From Chitinophaga sp. CF418 (GTDB lineage: Bacteria; Bacteroidota; Bacteroidia; Chitinophagales; Chitinophagaceae), in the NCBI RefSeq assembly GCF_900142925.1, contig NZ_FRCN01000015.1:124001-188000 (forward strand): a stretch of 64,000 bases of DNA, in the 5' to 3' direction. Positions 9,068 through 18,389 of this stretch are shown one piece after another. Below the pieces are notes generated by a model. The model saw only the letters and a list, made by a program, of their open reading frames with translations, had not been told where the DNA came from and did no database searches. How positions within the stretch are numbered: position 1 is the first letter of the stretch; each line of letters begins with the position of its first letter. The position numbers and the translations under genes are program-made.

Positions 9068-9096
9068 GGCGATGAAATGCTCATCGCCTTTTTTTT
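9068..9096 (+). terminator. Terminator after the DUF3098 gene
   Basis: GGCGATGA-AATGC-TCATCGCC followed by eight T residues, a strong Rho-independent terminator on the plus strand. It lies between the DUF3098 gene and uppP, so uppP needs readthrough or its own promoter. Confidence 0.85.
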
Positions 9097-9135
9097 GATA
9101 ACAGTACTTCAGAACCTTAAACTTTTCTAATTGTC

Positions 9136-9936
9136 ATGGACATCTGGCAGGCGATTATTATTGCGATTGTGGAAGGATTAACCGAATTCTTACCTGTATC
9201 ATCAACAGGTCATATGGTGATCACCAGTGCATTGTTAAAGCTCAATAAAGACGAATTCACCAAACTGTTTGAAGTTTGTATCCAGCTGGGTGCCATCCTG
9301 GCGGTGGTAGTCTTATACTGGAGAAAATTCCTGGTATTCGATAAAAACAGGGTTAGTTTTTATGTTAAACTGATCGTGGCCGTATTACCAGCGCTGATCG
9401 TCGGATACTTATTTGCAGATCGCATTGACGCGCTGCTGGAAAGTCCGCTGGTAGTAGGTATCACCTTGTTGCTGGGTGGTATTGTGCTGTTATTTGTAGA
9501 CAACTGGTTTACTCAGCCAACAGTAGAAAAGGATGAGCAGATGAACCTCTTCAAGGCTTTGCGCATCGGTTTCTGGCAATGTGTGGCCATGATACCTGGT
9601 GTGAGCCGCAGCGCCGCTACCATCATCGGTGGTATGCAGCAAAAGCTGACCCGCAATGTAGCCGCAGAATTTTCCTTCTTCCTGGCAGTACCTACCATGG
9701 CGGCAGCCACCGGTTATAAACTGCTGAAAGGCCGTGAACTGCTGATGTCCAATACTGACAACCTGAAGCTCCTGCTGGTAGGAAACATCGTGGCATTCAT
9801 CGTAGCAATGATTGCCATAAAATTCTTCATAAACGCATTGAAGAAATACGGTTTCAGGGTATGGGGATACTATCGTATAGTGGTGGGTATCGCTATCCTG
9901 GCAGCTATCGGACTGGGTTACAAATTATCAGTATAA
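9136..9936 (+). CDS. uppP: Undecaprenyl-diphosphatase UppP
   Basis: An integral membrane phosphatase that recycles undecaprenyl pyrophosphate to the monophosphate lipid carrier for peptidoglycan and O-antigen synthesis, and can confer bacitracin tolerance. The 266-residue protein shows both catalytic signatures: VEGLTEFLPVSSTGHM at residues 13-28 (the E-x3-E region) and IPGVSRSAATIIGGM at about 153-167 (PGxSRSxxT). Six to eight hydrophobic helices are visible. It follows a strong terminator and is followed by another, so it may be monocistronic. Confidence 0.95.
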   Translation: MDIWQAIIIAIVEGLTEFLPVSSTGHMVITSALLKLNKDEFTKLFEVCIQLGAILAVVVLYWRKFLVFDKNRVSFYVKLIVAVLPALIVGYLFADRIDALLESPLVVGITLLLGGIVLLFVDNWFTQPTVEKDEQMNLFKALRIGFWQCVAMIPGVSRSAATIIGGMQQKLTRNVAAEFSFFLAVPTMAAATGYKLLKGRELLMSNTDNLKLLLVGNIVAFIVAMIAIKFFINALKKYGFRVWGYYRIVVGIAILAAIGLGYKLSV

Positions 9937-9960
9937 AATTAAATTTAAGATAAAAGGCAG

Positions 9961-9990
9961 GTCCCGGATCGCGAGGTCCGGGACTTTATT
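9961..9990 (+). terminator. Terminator after uppP
   Basis: GTCCCGGA-TCGCGAGG-TCCGGGAC, eight base pairs, followed by a short T-rich tail. It lies 24 bases after the uppP stop. Confidence 0.7.
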
Positions 9991-10009
9991 ATTAATCACC
10001 CTTACCTAT

Positions 10010-11257
10010 ATGAGAGTTATTTCCCTCTTCCTGTGCTGTATGCTGATGACCTATGCTGTCGTAGCGCAACGTAATTATGTTCCTGGAGTGATCATTACCC
10101 CGCAGAATGATTCACTGAAAGGTTTTATAGATTTCCGCAACTGGTATCAGTCTCCCAATGAAATAGTCTTTAAGGAGAGCCTGTCGAACGCAGGTGAACA
10201 ACGCTTTAAACCTACAGATATCAATGGGTTTAAAGTAGCCGAACCGGAAGTAGAATATGTAAGCCGGAAATTGCGTATTGATATTACTAAGCAGGACATC
10301 AACAGTCTGAATGAAAAAACTGAACGTATCGTACAGGATACACCGGTATTCCTGATGAGAATAGTAACAGGACGTTACAATCTGTACGAGTATATCGATA
10401 AATTTTCCAGGGTTCACTACGTGTATGATGCAGCTGATGTGCCGGCAACTGAACTGGAGTATGTGCAACAGTATGTAGAGCGTTCTTCTGGCAACAGTGG
10501 TATTTTTACGGAAGAAAAATATAAGGATCAGCTGGCGGCTCTGTTTGCAGATAATGCAGCGCTGGCAGGAAAGGCCCGGCAGATATCTTATCGGGAAGCC
10601 AATCTGAAAAAGCTGTTCCTCGCCTACAACAACAGTAAGGAACCAGGAGCCGGACCAAAGGAACCGGTAACCGTGCAGAAGAAAAAGCGCCTGCCAGTTA
10701 CATATGGCATCATGGGTGGAATGGCTTTTACCAGCTATCCTTTCAAAGGTTCCGCTTTTATAGGACTGGGTGAATATGAAAACTCCAAAGGCCCTATAGG
10801 TGGTATCTGGGCGGATATTCCCCTGGGCCGTAACGGACGTAATATTTCATTTGTACCGGAGCTGTTATATAAAAAGCTGGAGACAAACGGGGTTTTGCAT
10901 GGTACTTATAGTGGTGTTATTGTAAAATTTGCGTTTACCTATCTGCAGGTGAATACATTGTTCCGTTATACTTATCCTACTAAAACCGCTATAAGGCCTT
11001 ATATCAATGTCGGAATAGGAAATGGATTCATAGTTAAAACAAATGAGAACGGAATGAAGAGAAGTCCCGACAGGGAGTGGGAAGAGGCAATTAACGGGCC
11101 CCGTAAATATGAACAGACACTGGTAGGTGGCATAGGCGTAAAGATCTACAAGGTGAATGCTGAAGTAAGATATACAACAGGCAACGGCTTCTCTCCTTAT
11201 CCGGCAGGAAGAACCGGTATTCACAGCTTCCAGATCCTGGCGGCTTACGGTTTCTAA
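10010..11257 (+). CDS. Secreted/outer-membrane hypothetical protein
   Basis: A 415-residue protein with a clear signal peptide, MRVISLFLCCMLMTYAVVAQ, and mature start RNYVPGVI. The first half (about 20-210) is a mixed domain beginning GVIITPQNDSLKGFIDFRNW, a pattern I have seen in many Chitinophagaceae secreted proteins of unknown role. From about residue 225 the sequence shows alternating hydrophobic strands with aromatic turns (YGIMGGMAFTSYPF; FRYTYPTKTAIRPYINVGIG) and ends in ILAAYGF, a terminal Phe typical of outer-membrane beta-barrels. It is likely a small barrel with an N-terminal periplasmic domain. Its stop overlaps the stop of the convergent ald gene by 4 bases. No function can be assigned. 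Confidence 0.6.
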   Translation: MRVISLFLCCMLMTYAVVAQRNYVPGVIITPQNDSLKGFIDFRNWYQSPNEIVFKESLSNAGEQRFKPTDINGFKVAEPEVEYVSRKLRIDITKQDINSLNEKTERIVQDTPVFLMRIVTGRYNLYEYIDKFSRVHYVYDAADVPATELEYVQQYVERSSGNSGIFTEEKYKDQLAALFADNAALAGKARQISYREANLKKLFLAYNNSKEPGAGPKEPVTVQKKKRLPVTYGIMGGMAFTSYPFKGSAFIGLGEYENSKGPIGGIWADIPLGRNGRNISFVPELLYKKLETNGVLHGTYSGVIVKFAFTYLQVNTLFRYTYPTKTAIRPYINVGIGNGFIVKTNENGMKRSPDREWEEAINGPRKYEQTLVGGIGVKIYKVNAEVRYTTGNGFSPYPAGRTGIHSFQILAAYGF

Positions 11258-12471
11258 CCTTTTACTGCCAGCAGCAATTCCAGGTCGGTATATTTCAGTT
11301 TGAACTTTTCACTGAGATGGTAATTGGTGAGGGCACCTTTGTAGAGATAGATACCATTACGTACACCGCGCTTGATCCAAACAAGATTTTCAAAACCGCC
11401 ATCATCGGCCGCTTCCAGCAACAGAGGCATCAGTACATTACTGATCGCTTCTGATGCGGTGCGGGCAAATCCTGATGGGATGTTGGGAACGCAATAATGC
11501 ACGACATCATATTTTTTGAAGACGGGGTTCTCATGGCTGGTGATCTCTGAGGTTTCGAAACAGCCGCCACGGTCGATGCTGACATCCACAATTACTGATC
11601 CCGCTTTCATATTGCTGACCATCGCTTCTGTTACAACAATAGGTGTACGGCCACTCTGGGACGACAATGCGCCTACGGCTACATCGGCATTACGGAGTTG
11701 TTCTGCCAGCACCTTAGGCTGCATAACAGAAGTGAATATACGTACGCCGATATTGTTCTGCAGACGTTTCAGCTTGTAGATATTGTTGTCAAATACTTTT
11801 ACAGAAGCCCCTAAGGCCATCGCAGTTCTGGCTGCAAATTCGCCTACAATACCAGCCCCGATAATCACTACCTTGGTAGGAGGGATGCCGGTCACCCCAC
11901 CCAGCAGAATACCTTTCCCTTTATTACCATTACTAAGGTACTGACCTGCGAGCAACATCACTGCACCACCGGCTATTTCGCTCATAGCCCTTACGATAGG
12001 ATAAGTGCCCGCATCATCTTTCAGGTTCTCAAAAGAAAGAAGTGTGATCCTTTTCTCCATCATTTTCTGGACCTGTTCTATCTTCAGAGCCGCCAGGTGG
12101 ATGGGAGAAATAACGATCTGATGAGGATGCAGCAGCTCTATTTCTTCATCATTCAGCGGAGCTGACTTTACGATGATCTCTGCTTTGAATACTTCTTTCT
12201 TGTCATACAGGATCTCGGCGCCTGCTTCTGAGAAATCGGTATCATAGAAATGTGAGCCGTCGCCGGCTTTATGTTCTACTACAATATGATGACCATTGCT
12301 GGCTAATATACTGACTGCATCTGGTGTCAATGCAATGCGGTTCTCCTGGAAGGAAGTCTCTTTAGGTATACCAATAAATAAACGGGAGTTTTTTTGTGGA
12401 ATATCTAACGTTTCTTCCAGTGGTGAATACGTAAAGCCAGCACTCACAACAGGTTTTTGCCTTTGCTCCAT
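11254..12471 (-). CDS. ald: Alanine dehydrogenase
   Basis: NAD-dependent enzyme interconverting L-alanine and pyruvate plus ammonia. The 405-residue protein matches the Ald/PntA family: IGIPKETSFQENRIALTPDA near the N-terminus (substrate-binding Arg and Lys residues), then the Rossmann motif VVIIGAGIVGEFAARTAMALG at about 200-220, and SVIVDVSIDRGGCFETS and HYCVPNIPSGFARTAS, which are signatures of Ald rather than transhydrogenase. There is an N-terminal extension of about 30 residues before the first strand. Bacteroidota often carry this longer form. It has its own -7 element. The tsaE gene lies 67 bases upstream on the same strand. Confidence 0.9.
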   Translation of the reverse strand: MEQRQKPVVSAGFTYSPLEETLDIPQKNSRLFIGIPKETSFQENRIALTPDAVSILASNGHHIVVEHKAGDGSHFYDTDFSEAGAEILYDKKEVFKAEIIVKSAPLNDEEIELLHPHQIVISPIHLAALKIEQVQKMMEKRITLLSFENLKDDAGTYPIVRAMSEIAGGAVMLLAGQYLSNGNKGKGILLGGVTGIPPTKVVIIGAGIVGEFAARTAMALGASVKVFDNNIYKLKRLQNNIGVRIFTSVMQPKVLAEQLRNADVAVGALSSQSGRTPIVVTEAMVSNMKAGSVIVDVSIDRGGCFETSEITSHENPVFKKYDVVHYCVPNIPSGFARTASEAISNVLMPLLLEAADDGGFENLVWIKRGVRNGIYLYKGALTNYHLSEKFKLKYTDLELLLAVKG

Positions 12472-12512
12472 ATGATTATCAAGATTGGTCCGGGTGATTT
12501 TTTCCGCGTATC

Positions 12513-12520
12513 CAAAGATA
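12513..12520 (-). promoter_or_regulatory. -7 promoter element of ald
   Basis: Minus-strand TATCTTTG matches TAnnTTTG, 42 bases upstream of the ald ATG and between tsaE and ald. Confidence 0.5.
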
Positions 12521-12538
12521 CGTCATTTGTTCAAAGCA

Positions 12539-12961
12539 TTATCCGGCGCGTAAGCGCCTTTTTTTGTCAGGTAATACTGATAGCTGCAGCCGGACAGTAT
12601 CCGGTGGCAGTAAGTCGTTAATGATGTCAGGCCATTCTACGAAACTGATTGCATGATCGTGGTATATTGTGTCCTCAACGCCTGCTGCTATAGCTTCTTC
12701 CTCGTCCTTCAGCCGGTAGAGGTCCAGGTGATATATGGTATATTCCTGACCGTTTTCCCGGAAAGCATATTCATTTATGATTGAAAAAGTAGGACTGGCA
12801 GTGGTATCTTCCACGCCTCTGGCAGTACAAAGCGCCTTTATGAAAGTGGTCTTACCTGCTCCCATCGGCCCTTCCAGGGTGAATATATGTTGCCCCTTGT
12901 AATATTGCCAGAAGCTTTCTGCGGTTGCCGGCAGCTCTTCATGAGAAAATGTCCATTCCAT
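12539..12961 (-). CDS. tsaE: tRNA threonylcarbamoyladenosine biosynthesis ATPase TsaE
   Basis: P-loop ATPase that works with TsaB and TsaD to place the t6A modification on ANN-decoding tRNAs. The 140-residue protein has Walker A EGPMGAGKTTFIKAL (about 30-44), the switch-like SPTFSIINEY, HLDLYRLKDEEE and the Walker B-like SFVEWPD. These are the family's defining motifs in order. Length is normal. The C-terminus runs through a poly-A stretch and ends RRLRAG. It is followed by ald on the same strand. Confidence 0.93.
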   Translation of the reverse strand: MEWTFSHEELPATAESFWQYYKGQHIFTLEGPMGAGKTTFIKALCTARGVEDTTASPTFSIINEYAFRENGQEYTIYHLDLYRLKDEEEAIAAGVEDTIYHDHAISFVEWPDIINDLLPPDTVRLQLSVLPDKKRRLRAG

Positions 12962-13003
12962 GCAGTAAATTTAGCTAATTACTATATCATTGGTTGCTAC
13001 CGA

Positions 13004-13083
13004 GTTGCATTAAAAGTTGAACCAACCGGAACGAGTTGATAATCTGTACAATAAGCGGGTGCGTCGATACCCCGTTGCATTAA
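13004..13083. repeat. Direct repeat GTTGCATTAA upstream of the copper ATPase
   Basis: GTTGCATTAA occurs at 13004-13013 and 13074-13083, 70 bases apart, in the tsaE-copper ATPase intergenic region. It is a candidate regulator binding site, but ten bases may recur by chance. Confidence 0.3.
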
Positions 13084-13111
13084 TATTTTATTCACGTAAA
13101 ACCGTGCTTGG

Positions 13112-13119
13112 TACTTTTG
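13112..13119 (+). promoter_or_regulatory. -7 promoter element of the copper ATPase gene
   Basis: TACTTTTG matches TAnnTTTG 37 bases before the ATG at 13157. No -33 TTTG at the usual distance. Confidence 0.5.
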
Positions 13120-13156
13120 TGTAAGGTATTTTGATATTAATATTATTCGCTGAATC

Positions 13157-15262
13157 ATGGAAACGATCAGTTGTAAAGTTAGAGGTATGCATTGCACCAA
13201 TTGCGCGCAATCGGTGTCAAGATACCTGGAAAATAAAGGGATGCAGGATGTGAACGTGAGCTTCGCCACGGAAGAGTTGAGCTTTACCCTACCAGAGGGT
13301 ATCACCTCTGCCAGTGATGTGCTGAACGGCATTAATCAGATGGGCTACCAGATTATATTGCCGAACCAACCTCAGCCCAAAAATCTGTTCCTGAAAACCC
13401 TGACCTTTAAATTCTTTTTCAGCGCTGTTTTTACCGCTCCCTTATTATTGCATATGTGGGTGAACTGGGCCTGGTTGCATAATACCTATGTACAGCTGGC
13501 CTTGGCTACTCCTGTATACCTCATGGGGATGTGGCACTTCGGCCGTAGCGCCTGGAGATCACTGGTGAACAGGCTGGCCAATATGGACGTCCTGATCACA
13601 CTGGGCGCCACAGCCGCTTACGGGTACAGCCTTACAGGTACCCTGCTGCACCTGGGCGGCGATTATATGTTCTACGAAACAGCAGCAGCTATTATAACCC
13701 TGGTATTCCTGGGGAACCTGCTGGAAGAGCGCTCCGTAAAGCAAACCACTACCGCCATTGCCGATCTGGCAAGAATGCAGGTCACCACCGCAAGACTGAT
13801 CCAGGAACATGGCAATCATGAACATATTCATATTGTCGATAACCAGACCCTGAAACCGGGAGATAAAGTACTGGTAAATACCGGCGACAAGATTCCGATG
13901 GACGGCACTATTTACTGGGGCAGCGGCCATATCAATGAGTCTATGATAACCGGTGAAAGCGCTCCTGTGGCCAAAAGCGAAAAGCATAAGGTCATCGGTG
14001 GCACCATCCTGGAAGAAGGCAGTATCAAAATGTTCATTACTGCCACCGGTAAGGATACCGTATTATCCTATATCATAGAACTGGTAAAACAGGCGCAGAG
14101 CGCGAAGCCCAATATGCAAAAGCTGGCAGACAGGATCAGCGGCATTTTCGTACCATTGGTGCTGGGTATTGCCATTGTCACCTTCCTGGGATGGGCCATT
14201 TTTGGTAATGTGACCACCGGTGAAGCCATCATGAAAAGCATCGCAGTGCTGGTAATTGCCTGTCCCTGCGCCATGGGCCTGGCTACACCTGCCGCAGTAA
14301 TGGTCGGGCTGGGACGTGCCGCCCACAACGGTATACTCATCAAAGGCGCCAATACACTGGAAGCATTTAAGGATATTAAATATGTGGTGCTGGATAAAAC
14401 CGGTACCCTCACTACTGGTAAACTGCAGATAGGTAACTATCATTTTGAAGGAATGACAGAACAGGAGTTCAAAAAGATGGTCTATAGCCTGGAGAAATAC
14501 TCTTCTCACCCTATAGCCCGCTCTCTTTCCGGCTTATGGAAAGGAGAGGGAGAAACGCCCTTACAACAGGTAAGGGAGATAAAAGGCCGGGGTATGCAAG
14601 CCAAAGACGCAGCAGGTAATGAGTGGCAGCTGGGTTCTTTTGTAATGGCAGAAAAGGTCATCTCAGATGACAGTCATAACATCTATCTGCTGAAGAACGG
14701 GCAATTGGCTGGGTGGATCGATTTTACGGATGAGATAAGGCCTGATGCTGCGCTAATGGTTAAACAGCTACAGCAAGGTGGGATTAAAACAGTATTATTG
14801 AGTGGGGATACTGAGCGTAAATGCCAGGAACTGGCTGCTCAGACAGGTATTACGGAAGTGTTTGCAAGACAAACTCCCGAGCAGAAGTTACAAAAGATAG
14901 ACGCCCTCATGAAAGAGGCTGCCGTAGCCATGGTGGGAGACGGTATCAATGATGCACCGGCACTGGCCAGGGCCAGTATTGGTATCTCCCTGAGTGATGC
15001 TACTCATGTGGCCATGCAGAGCGCCAATGTCATATTACTAAACAACCGCCTTTCTTCCCTGCCGCTTGCGCTGGGACTGGGGCGTCACACCTATCTTACC
15101 ATCAAACAGAATCTTTTCTGGGCTTTCATCTATAATATCATCGCTATTCCTTTTGCCGCCTTCGGAGTATTAAGCCCTATATCCGGAGCAGGCGTCATGG
15201 CGCTTTCTGACATTGTACTGGCAGTGAATTCTGTGAGACTGCGTTATAAGAAAGTGATCTGA
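13157..15262 (+). CDS. copA: Copper-translocating P-type ATPase
   Basis: P1B-type ATPase, most likely exporting Cu(I) across the inner membrane. The 701-residue protein has one N-terminal heavy-metal-associated domain with RGMHCTNCAQ (C13, C16), the actuator motif MITGESAPV, the membrane ion site IACPCAMGLATPAA (CPC, about 368-370), phosphorylation motif LDKTGTLTTG (Asp about 413), the SSHPIA nucleotide motif and hinge MVGDGINDAPALA. Eight hydrophobic helices can be placed. The CPC motif plus the helix-7 and helix-8 segments (QNLFWAFIYNIIAIP; MALSDIVLAVNSVRL) suit Cu(I) rather than Zn/Cd. No cop repressor or chaperone gene is adjacent. recQ follows 52 bases later on the same strand. Confidence 0.92.
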   Translation: METISCKVRGMHCTNCAQSVSRYLENKGMQDVNVSFATEELSFTLPEGITSASDVLNGINQMGYQIILPNQPQPKNLFLKTLTFKFFFSAVFTAPLLLHMWVNWAWLHNTYVQLALATPVYLMGMWHFGRSAWRSLVNRLANMDVLITLGATAAYGYSLTGTLLHLGGDYMFYETAAAIITLVFLGNLLEERSVKQTTTAIADLARMQVTTARLIQEHGNHEHIHIVDNQTLKPGDKVLVNTGDKIPMDGTIYWGSGHINESMITGESAPVAKSEKHKVIGGTILEEGSIKMFITATGKDTVLSYIIELVKQAQSAKPNMQKLADRISGIFVPLVLGIAIVTFLGWAIFGNVTTGEAIMKSIAVLVIACPCAMGLATPAAVMVGLGRAAHNGILIKGANTLEAFKDIKYVVLDKTGTLTTGKLQIGNYHFEGMTEQEFKKMVYSLEKYSSHPIARSLSGLWKGEGETPLQQVREIKGRGMQAKDAAGNEWQLGSFVMAEKVISDDSHNIYLLKNGQLAGWIDFTDEIRPDAALMVKQLQQGGIKTVLLSGDTERKCQELAAQTGITEVFARQTPEQKLQKIDALMKEAAVAMVGDGINDAPALARASIGISLSDATHVAMQSANVILLNNRLSSLPLALGLGRHTYLTIKQNLFWAFIYNIIAIPFAAFGVLSPISGAGVMALSDIVLAVNSVRLRYKKVI

Positions 15263-15314
15263 CAGCTGGCGTGTGCAGATGTGAGCAATTCTTTATTTTT
15301 ACAGCTGCACTGAT

Positions 15315-17219
15315 ATGGCCAATCCATCCGACATACTCAAAAAATACTGGGGATATACACAATTCCGTCCTTTACAGGAAGAGATCATCCAATCTGTCAG
15401 CAGTGGAACGGACACACTCGCCCTGCTGCCGACAGGTGGCGGGAAGTCCATCTGTTTCCAGGTACCGGCCCTGCTGAAGGAAGGTGTATGTATAGTAGTC
15501 ACACCACTCATCGCCCTGATGAAAGACCAGGTGGCCAATCTGCAAAAGCGGAATATACCGGCAGTAGCTATTTATGCCGGCATGTATTACCAGGATGTGG
15601 AAAGACTGCTGGAGGAGGCCCGCAGAGGGAAATACAAATTTCTCTATGTCTCTCCTGAACGTCTTCAAAGCAAGCGTTTCCTGGAATATTGCGACGGCAT
15701 GCCTGTGAATCTGCTGGCTATTGATGAAGCCCACTGTATCTCCCAGTGGGGATATGATTTCAGGCCGGCCTATCTTGAAATTGCCTCCATCAGGACTTAT
15801 TTCCCGGGAGTGCCTTTATTGGCACTGACCGCATCGGCTACTCCCAAAGTACAGCAGGACATCTGTGAGAAGCTGCTGATGAAACAGCCGGCCATATTCA
15901 CCAAAAGTTTTGCCCGCCATAATCTTTCCTATAGCGTCATTGAAGAAGATAATAAACCGGAGAAATTAAAGCATATCCTGCAACGTGTACAAGGCAGCGC
16001 TATTGTATATTGCCGTAACCGTAAGCGCACGCGTGAAGTGGCTGATATGCTGGAGCAGAGTGGTATTGCTGCTACCTATTATCACGCCGGATTAACAGGG
16101 GAGGAGCGCACTGTGCGACAGGAGTTATGGCTAAACAACCGGATTAGGGTAATGGCATGCACCAATGCCTTTGGTATGGGTATAGACAAGCCCGATGTGC
16201 GTGTGGTGATTCACTACGATGCTACTGATGGACTGGAATCATATTACCAGGAAGCAGGCCGCGCCGGAAGAGATGAAAAGAAGGCATATGCAGTACTGAT
16301 GTACCAGCAGCAGGAACTGACAGAGATGGTCAGGATGATGGTACTACAGTTTCCTGAGGTGACAGAGATCCGTGAGGTGTACCAATGTCTCGTGAATTAC
16401 CTCCAGGTGGCAGTAGGTAGTGCAGAAGGTGTTTACTATGATTTTGACATCAATGATTTTGTCCGGAAGTTTGAACTGAATATTACGACTACATATAGTG
16501 CATTGAAGATACTGGAGCAGGAAGGTATCCTGCAACTGAGTGAAAGTGTGTTTATGCCTTCCCGTGTTGAGTTTGTTATCAGCAAGCAGACGCTGTATGA
16601 TTTTACAGATATGCAGCCCGTATTCGATGCCTTGCTGCAAACGTTGTTGCGTACTTATGAAGGCATTTTTGATACGCCTGTACCAATATATGAAAGGCAG
16701 GTAGCGAGGCTGATGAGAAAGCCGGAATCACAGATCATAGAATGGCTGCAGCAGTTACATCAGCGTCGTATCCTGAAGTATAATCAACGCAAAGAAGAAC
16801 CGCAGTTATGCTTTACACAGGAGCGTGTTTCTGCACAACATTTGCGTATTGACAGCGCCAGAATAAAAGAGAGGATGAAGGTTTACAAGGAGCGGCTGGA
16901 CGCCATGCTGGATTATATCCGGAATAAGGATGTATGCCGTACACAGGCACTGGTACGGTATTTTGGAGAGAAGTACACAGCTGACTGTGGCATCTGCGAT
17001 GTATGTATAGAGAAGAAGAAAAAGCCGCTGGAAGGAAAGGCAGCAGAAGAAATAGCGGTACAACTGATGGCACAACTGCAGCCTGAGCCGACGGAGTGGG
17101 TAGATGTGTGTAACAGGTTATCATCAGTAAAAGAAGACGCATTGCTGGAAGTGATGCAGTTCCTGATAGCGGAAGGAAGAGCGGGGAGAGATGCCCTTGG
17201 GAGAGTACATTTATTGTAA
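15315..17219 (+). CDS. recQ: ATP-dependent DNA helicase RecQ
   Basis: 3'-5' superfamily 2 helicase acting in recombination and replication repair. The 634-residue protein has the motif 0 segment YWGYTQFRPLQEEII, Walker A LPTGGGKSICFQ, AIDEAHCISQWGYDFRPAY (DEAH box and aromatic loop), TASATPKVQQD, and YYQEAGRAGRDEK (motif VI). The RecQ zinc-binding site follows: CRTQALVRYFGEKY then DCGICDVC. After the RQC region there is only a short tail and I see no obvious HRDC domain, so it may be the short RecQ paralogue common in Bacteroidota. A weak -7-like element (TATTTTTA, 15292-15299) precedes it. Confidence 0.93.
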   Translation: MANPSDILKKYWGYTQFRPLQEEIIQSVSSGTDTLALLPTGGGKSICFQVPALLKEGVCIVVTPLIALMKDQVANLQKRNIPAVAIYAGMYYQDVERLLEEARRGKYKFLYVSPERLQSKRFLEYCDGMPVNLLAIDEAHCISQWGYDFRPAYLEIASIRTYFPGVPLLALTASATPKVQQDICEKLLMKQPAIFTKSFARHNLSYSVIEEDNKPEKLKHILQRVQGSAIVYCRNRKRTREVADMLEQSGIAATYYHAGLTGEERTVRQELWLNNRIRVMACTNAFGMGIDKPDVRVVIHYDATDGLESYYQEAGRAGRDEKKAYAVLMYQQQELTEMVRMMVLQFPEVTEIREVYQCLVNYLQVAVGSAEGVYYDFDINDFVRKFELNITTTYSALKILEQEGILQLSESVFMPSRVEFVISKQTLYDFTDMQPVFDALLQTLLRTYEGIFDTPVPIYERQVARLMRKPESQIIEWLQQLHQRRILKYNQRKEEPQLCFTQERVSAQHLRIDSARIKERMKVYKERLDAMLDYIRNKDVCRTQALVRYFGEKYTADCGICDVCIEKKKKPLEGKAAEEIAVQLMAQLQPEPTEWVDVCNRLSSVKEDALLEVMQFLIAEGRAGRDALGRVHLL

Positions 17220-17228
17220 GTACTTATA

Positions 17229-17276
17229 AAAGCAAGATAGGCCGTATCAGGTATTTGATACGGCCTATCTTGCTTT
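17229..17276. terminator. Bidirectional terminator between recQ and the Gfo/Idh gene
   Basis: Perfect 21-base-pair stem around GATAGGCCGTATCA with a six-base loop (GGTATT) and A/T-rich ends. It fills the gap between convergent stops at 17219 and 17289. Confidence 0.9.
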
Positions 17277-17288
17277 ATATCGTTGCTG

Positions 17289-18335
17289 TTAGAGCTTGAT
17301 GATCTTACCTTCTTTACTGCTCTGGAAAGCAGTTTCAATCACACGGATCACATTTACGGCATCTGCTGGCTCTACAGGTACCGGTGCGCCTTTGGTGAGC
17401 GCCTTGTGCATACCGTCAAAATATTCCAGGTAGTCGCCTTTAGGAGAAGGCAGGTATGCCCGGATCACCTGACCGTCCTTCTCTGTGTGCATCAGGCCCC
17501 ATTCATGAATACCTTCCACGCCCCATCCGGGAGCGCCCGGCAGCAGGCCCTGTTGCAGCATGGTTTCCTGTGTATCGGCTTTTGTCTTAATGAAAGAGCC
17601 TTTACGTCCATGGAACTGGTAAGAGGGGATAGGCTCCCTGGTGATGTAACTACATTTCAGACGTACACGTAATTTATCGTAGAAGAATACCAACTCGAAA
17701 TAATCATCTACAAGAGAATCTTTACGGATGATGCGGATATCCGCCCATATAGCCTCCGGTAAACCGAATAACTGTAATGCCTGATCTACCAGGTGTGAGC
17801 CCAGGTCGTACAGGCCGCCGGTACCTGGTAAAGCGGATTCCTTGTGTTTCTTGTAGCTTAATTCCTCACGGAAACGGTCATAGTGAATCTCTGCCTCCAG
17901 GATGTCTCCCAGGTCGCCGCTGGCAATTACCTGCTGTACGATCTTGAAATCACTATCAAAACGGCGGTTATGGTATACGCTCAGTAACAGTCCCTTGCTT
18001 TTGGCCAGTTCCGTCAGTTCCTGCCCTTCCACAGATGCAACAGTGAATGGTTTTTCCACGATCACATGTTTACCGGCATTCAATGCAGCCTTGGTATATT
18101 CGTAGTGTGTATAGTTAGGCGTGTTGACGATGATCAGTTCCAGGGAATCGTCCTGAAGCATCTCTTCCACACTCTTGTAAACCTTCACATCCGGATACCT
18201 TTCCTGCGCCATGTGTTTACTTCTTTCCACCACGGCCGTGAATGCAAACCCGGGATGCACATGAATAAAAGGAGCGTGAAAAATATGGCCCGACATGCCA
18301 TATGCACATATACCGGTCTTGATAATTCTTTCCAT
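17289..18335 (-). CDS. Gfo/Idh/MocA family oxidoreductase
   Basis: A 348-residue NAD(P)-dependent sugar or inositol dehydrogenase-like protein. The N-terminal Rossmann part starts KTGICAYGMSGHIFHAPF, where the usual G-x-G-x2-G is modified but followed by the family's typical 'HAPF' helix. The catalytic EKPF motif is at about residues 94-97, followed by NRRFDSDF. GGLYDLGSHLVDQAL carries the conserved GxxxDxGxH motif, so the catalytic His is present. I recognise the subfamily seen near sugar catabolism genes, but the neighbours here give no pathway clue. It is followed by a strong terminator shared with recQ. Confidence 0.88.
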   Translation of the reverse strand: MERIIKTGICAYGMSGHIFHAPFIHVHPGFAFTAVVERSKHMAQERYPDVKVYKSVEEMLQDDSLELIIVNTPNYTHYEYTKAALNAGKHVIVEKPFTVASVEGQELTELAKSKGLLLSVYHNRRFDSDFKIVQQVIASGDLGDILEAEIHYDRFREELSYKKHKESALPGTGGLYDLGSHLVDQALQLFGLPEAIWADIRIIRKDSLVDDYFELVFFYDKLRVRLKCSYITREPIPSYQFHGRKGSFIKTKADTQETMLQQGLLPGAPGWGVEGIHEWGLMHTEKDGQVIRAYLPSPKGDYLEYFDGMHKALTKGAPVPVEPADAVNVIRVIETAFQSSKEGKIIKL

Positions 18336-18389
18336 GAAATCCTGGTTTTGGTCTGTTAGGGCAATAAGATAGTGAATATTCGGTATTTC

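Noticed and set aside
12545..12565. GC-rich hairpin GGCGC-GTAA-GCGCC followed by seven T on the plus strand
   Set aside because: It lies inside the 3' end of tsaE, which is on the minus strand, and there is no plus-strand gene before it. The T run encodes lysines of tsaE, so it is likely coincidental.
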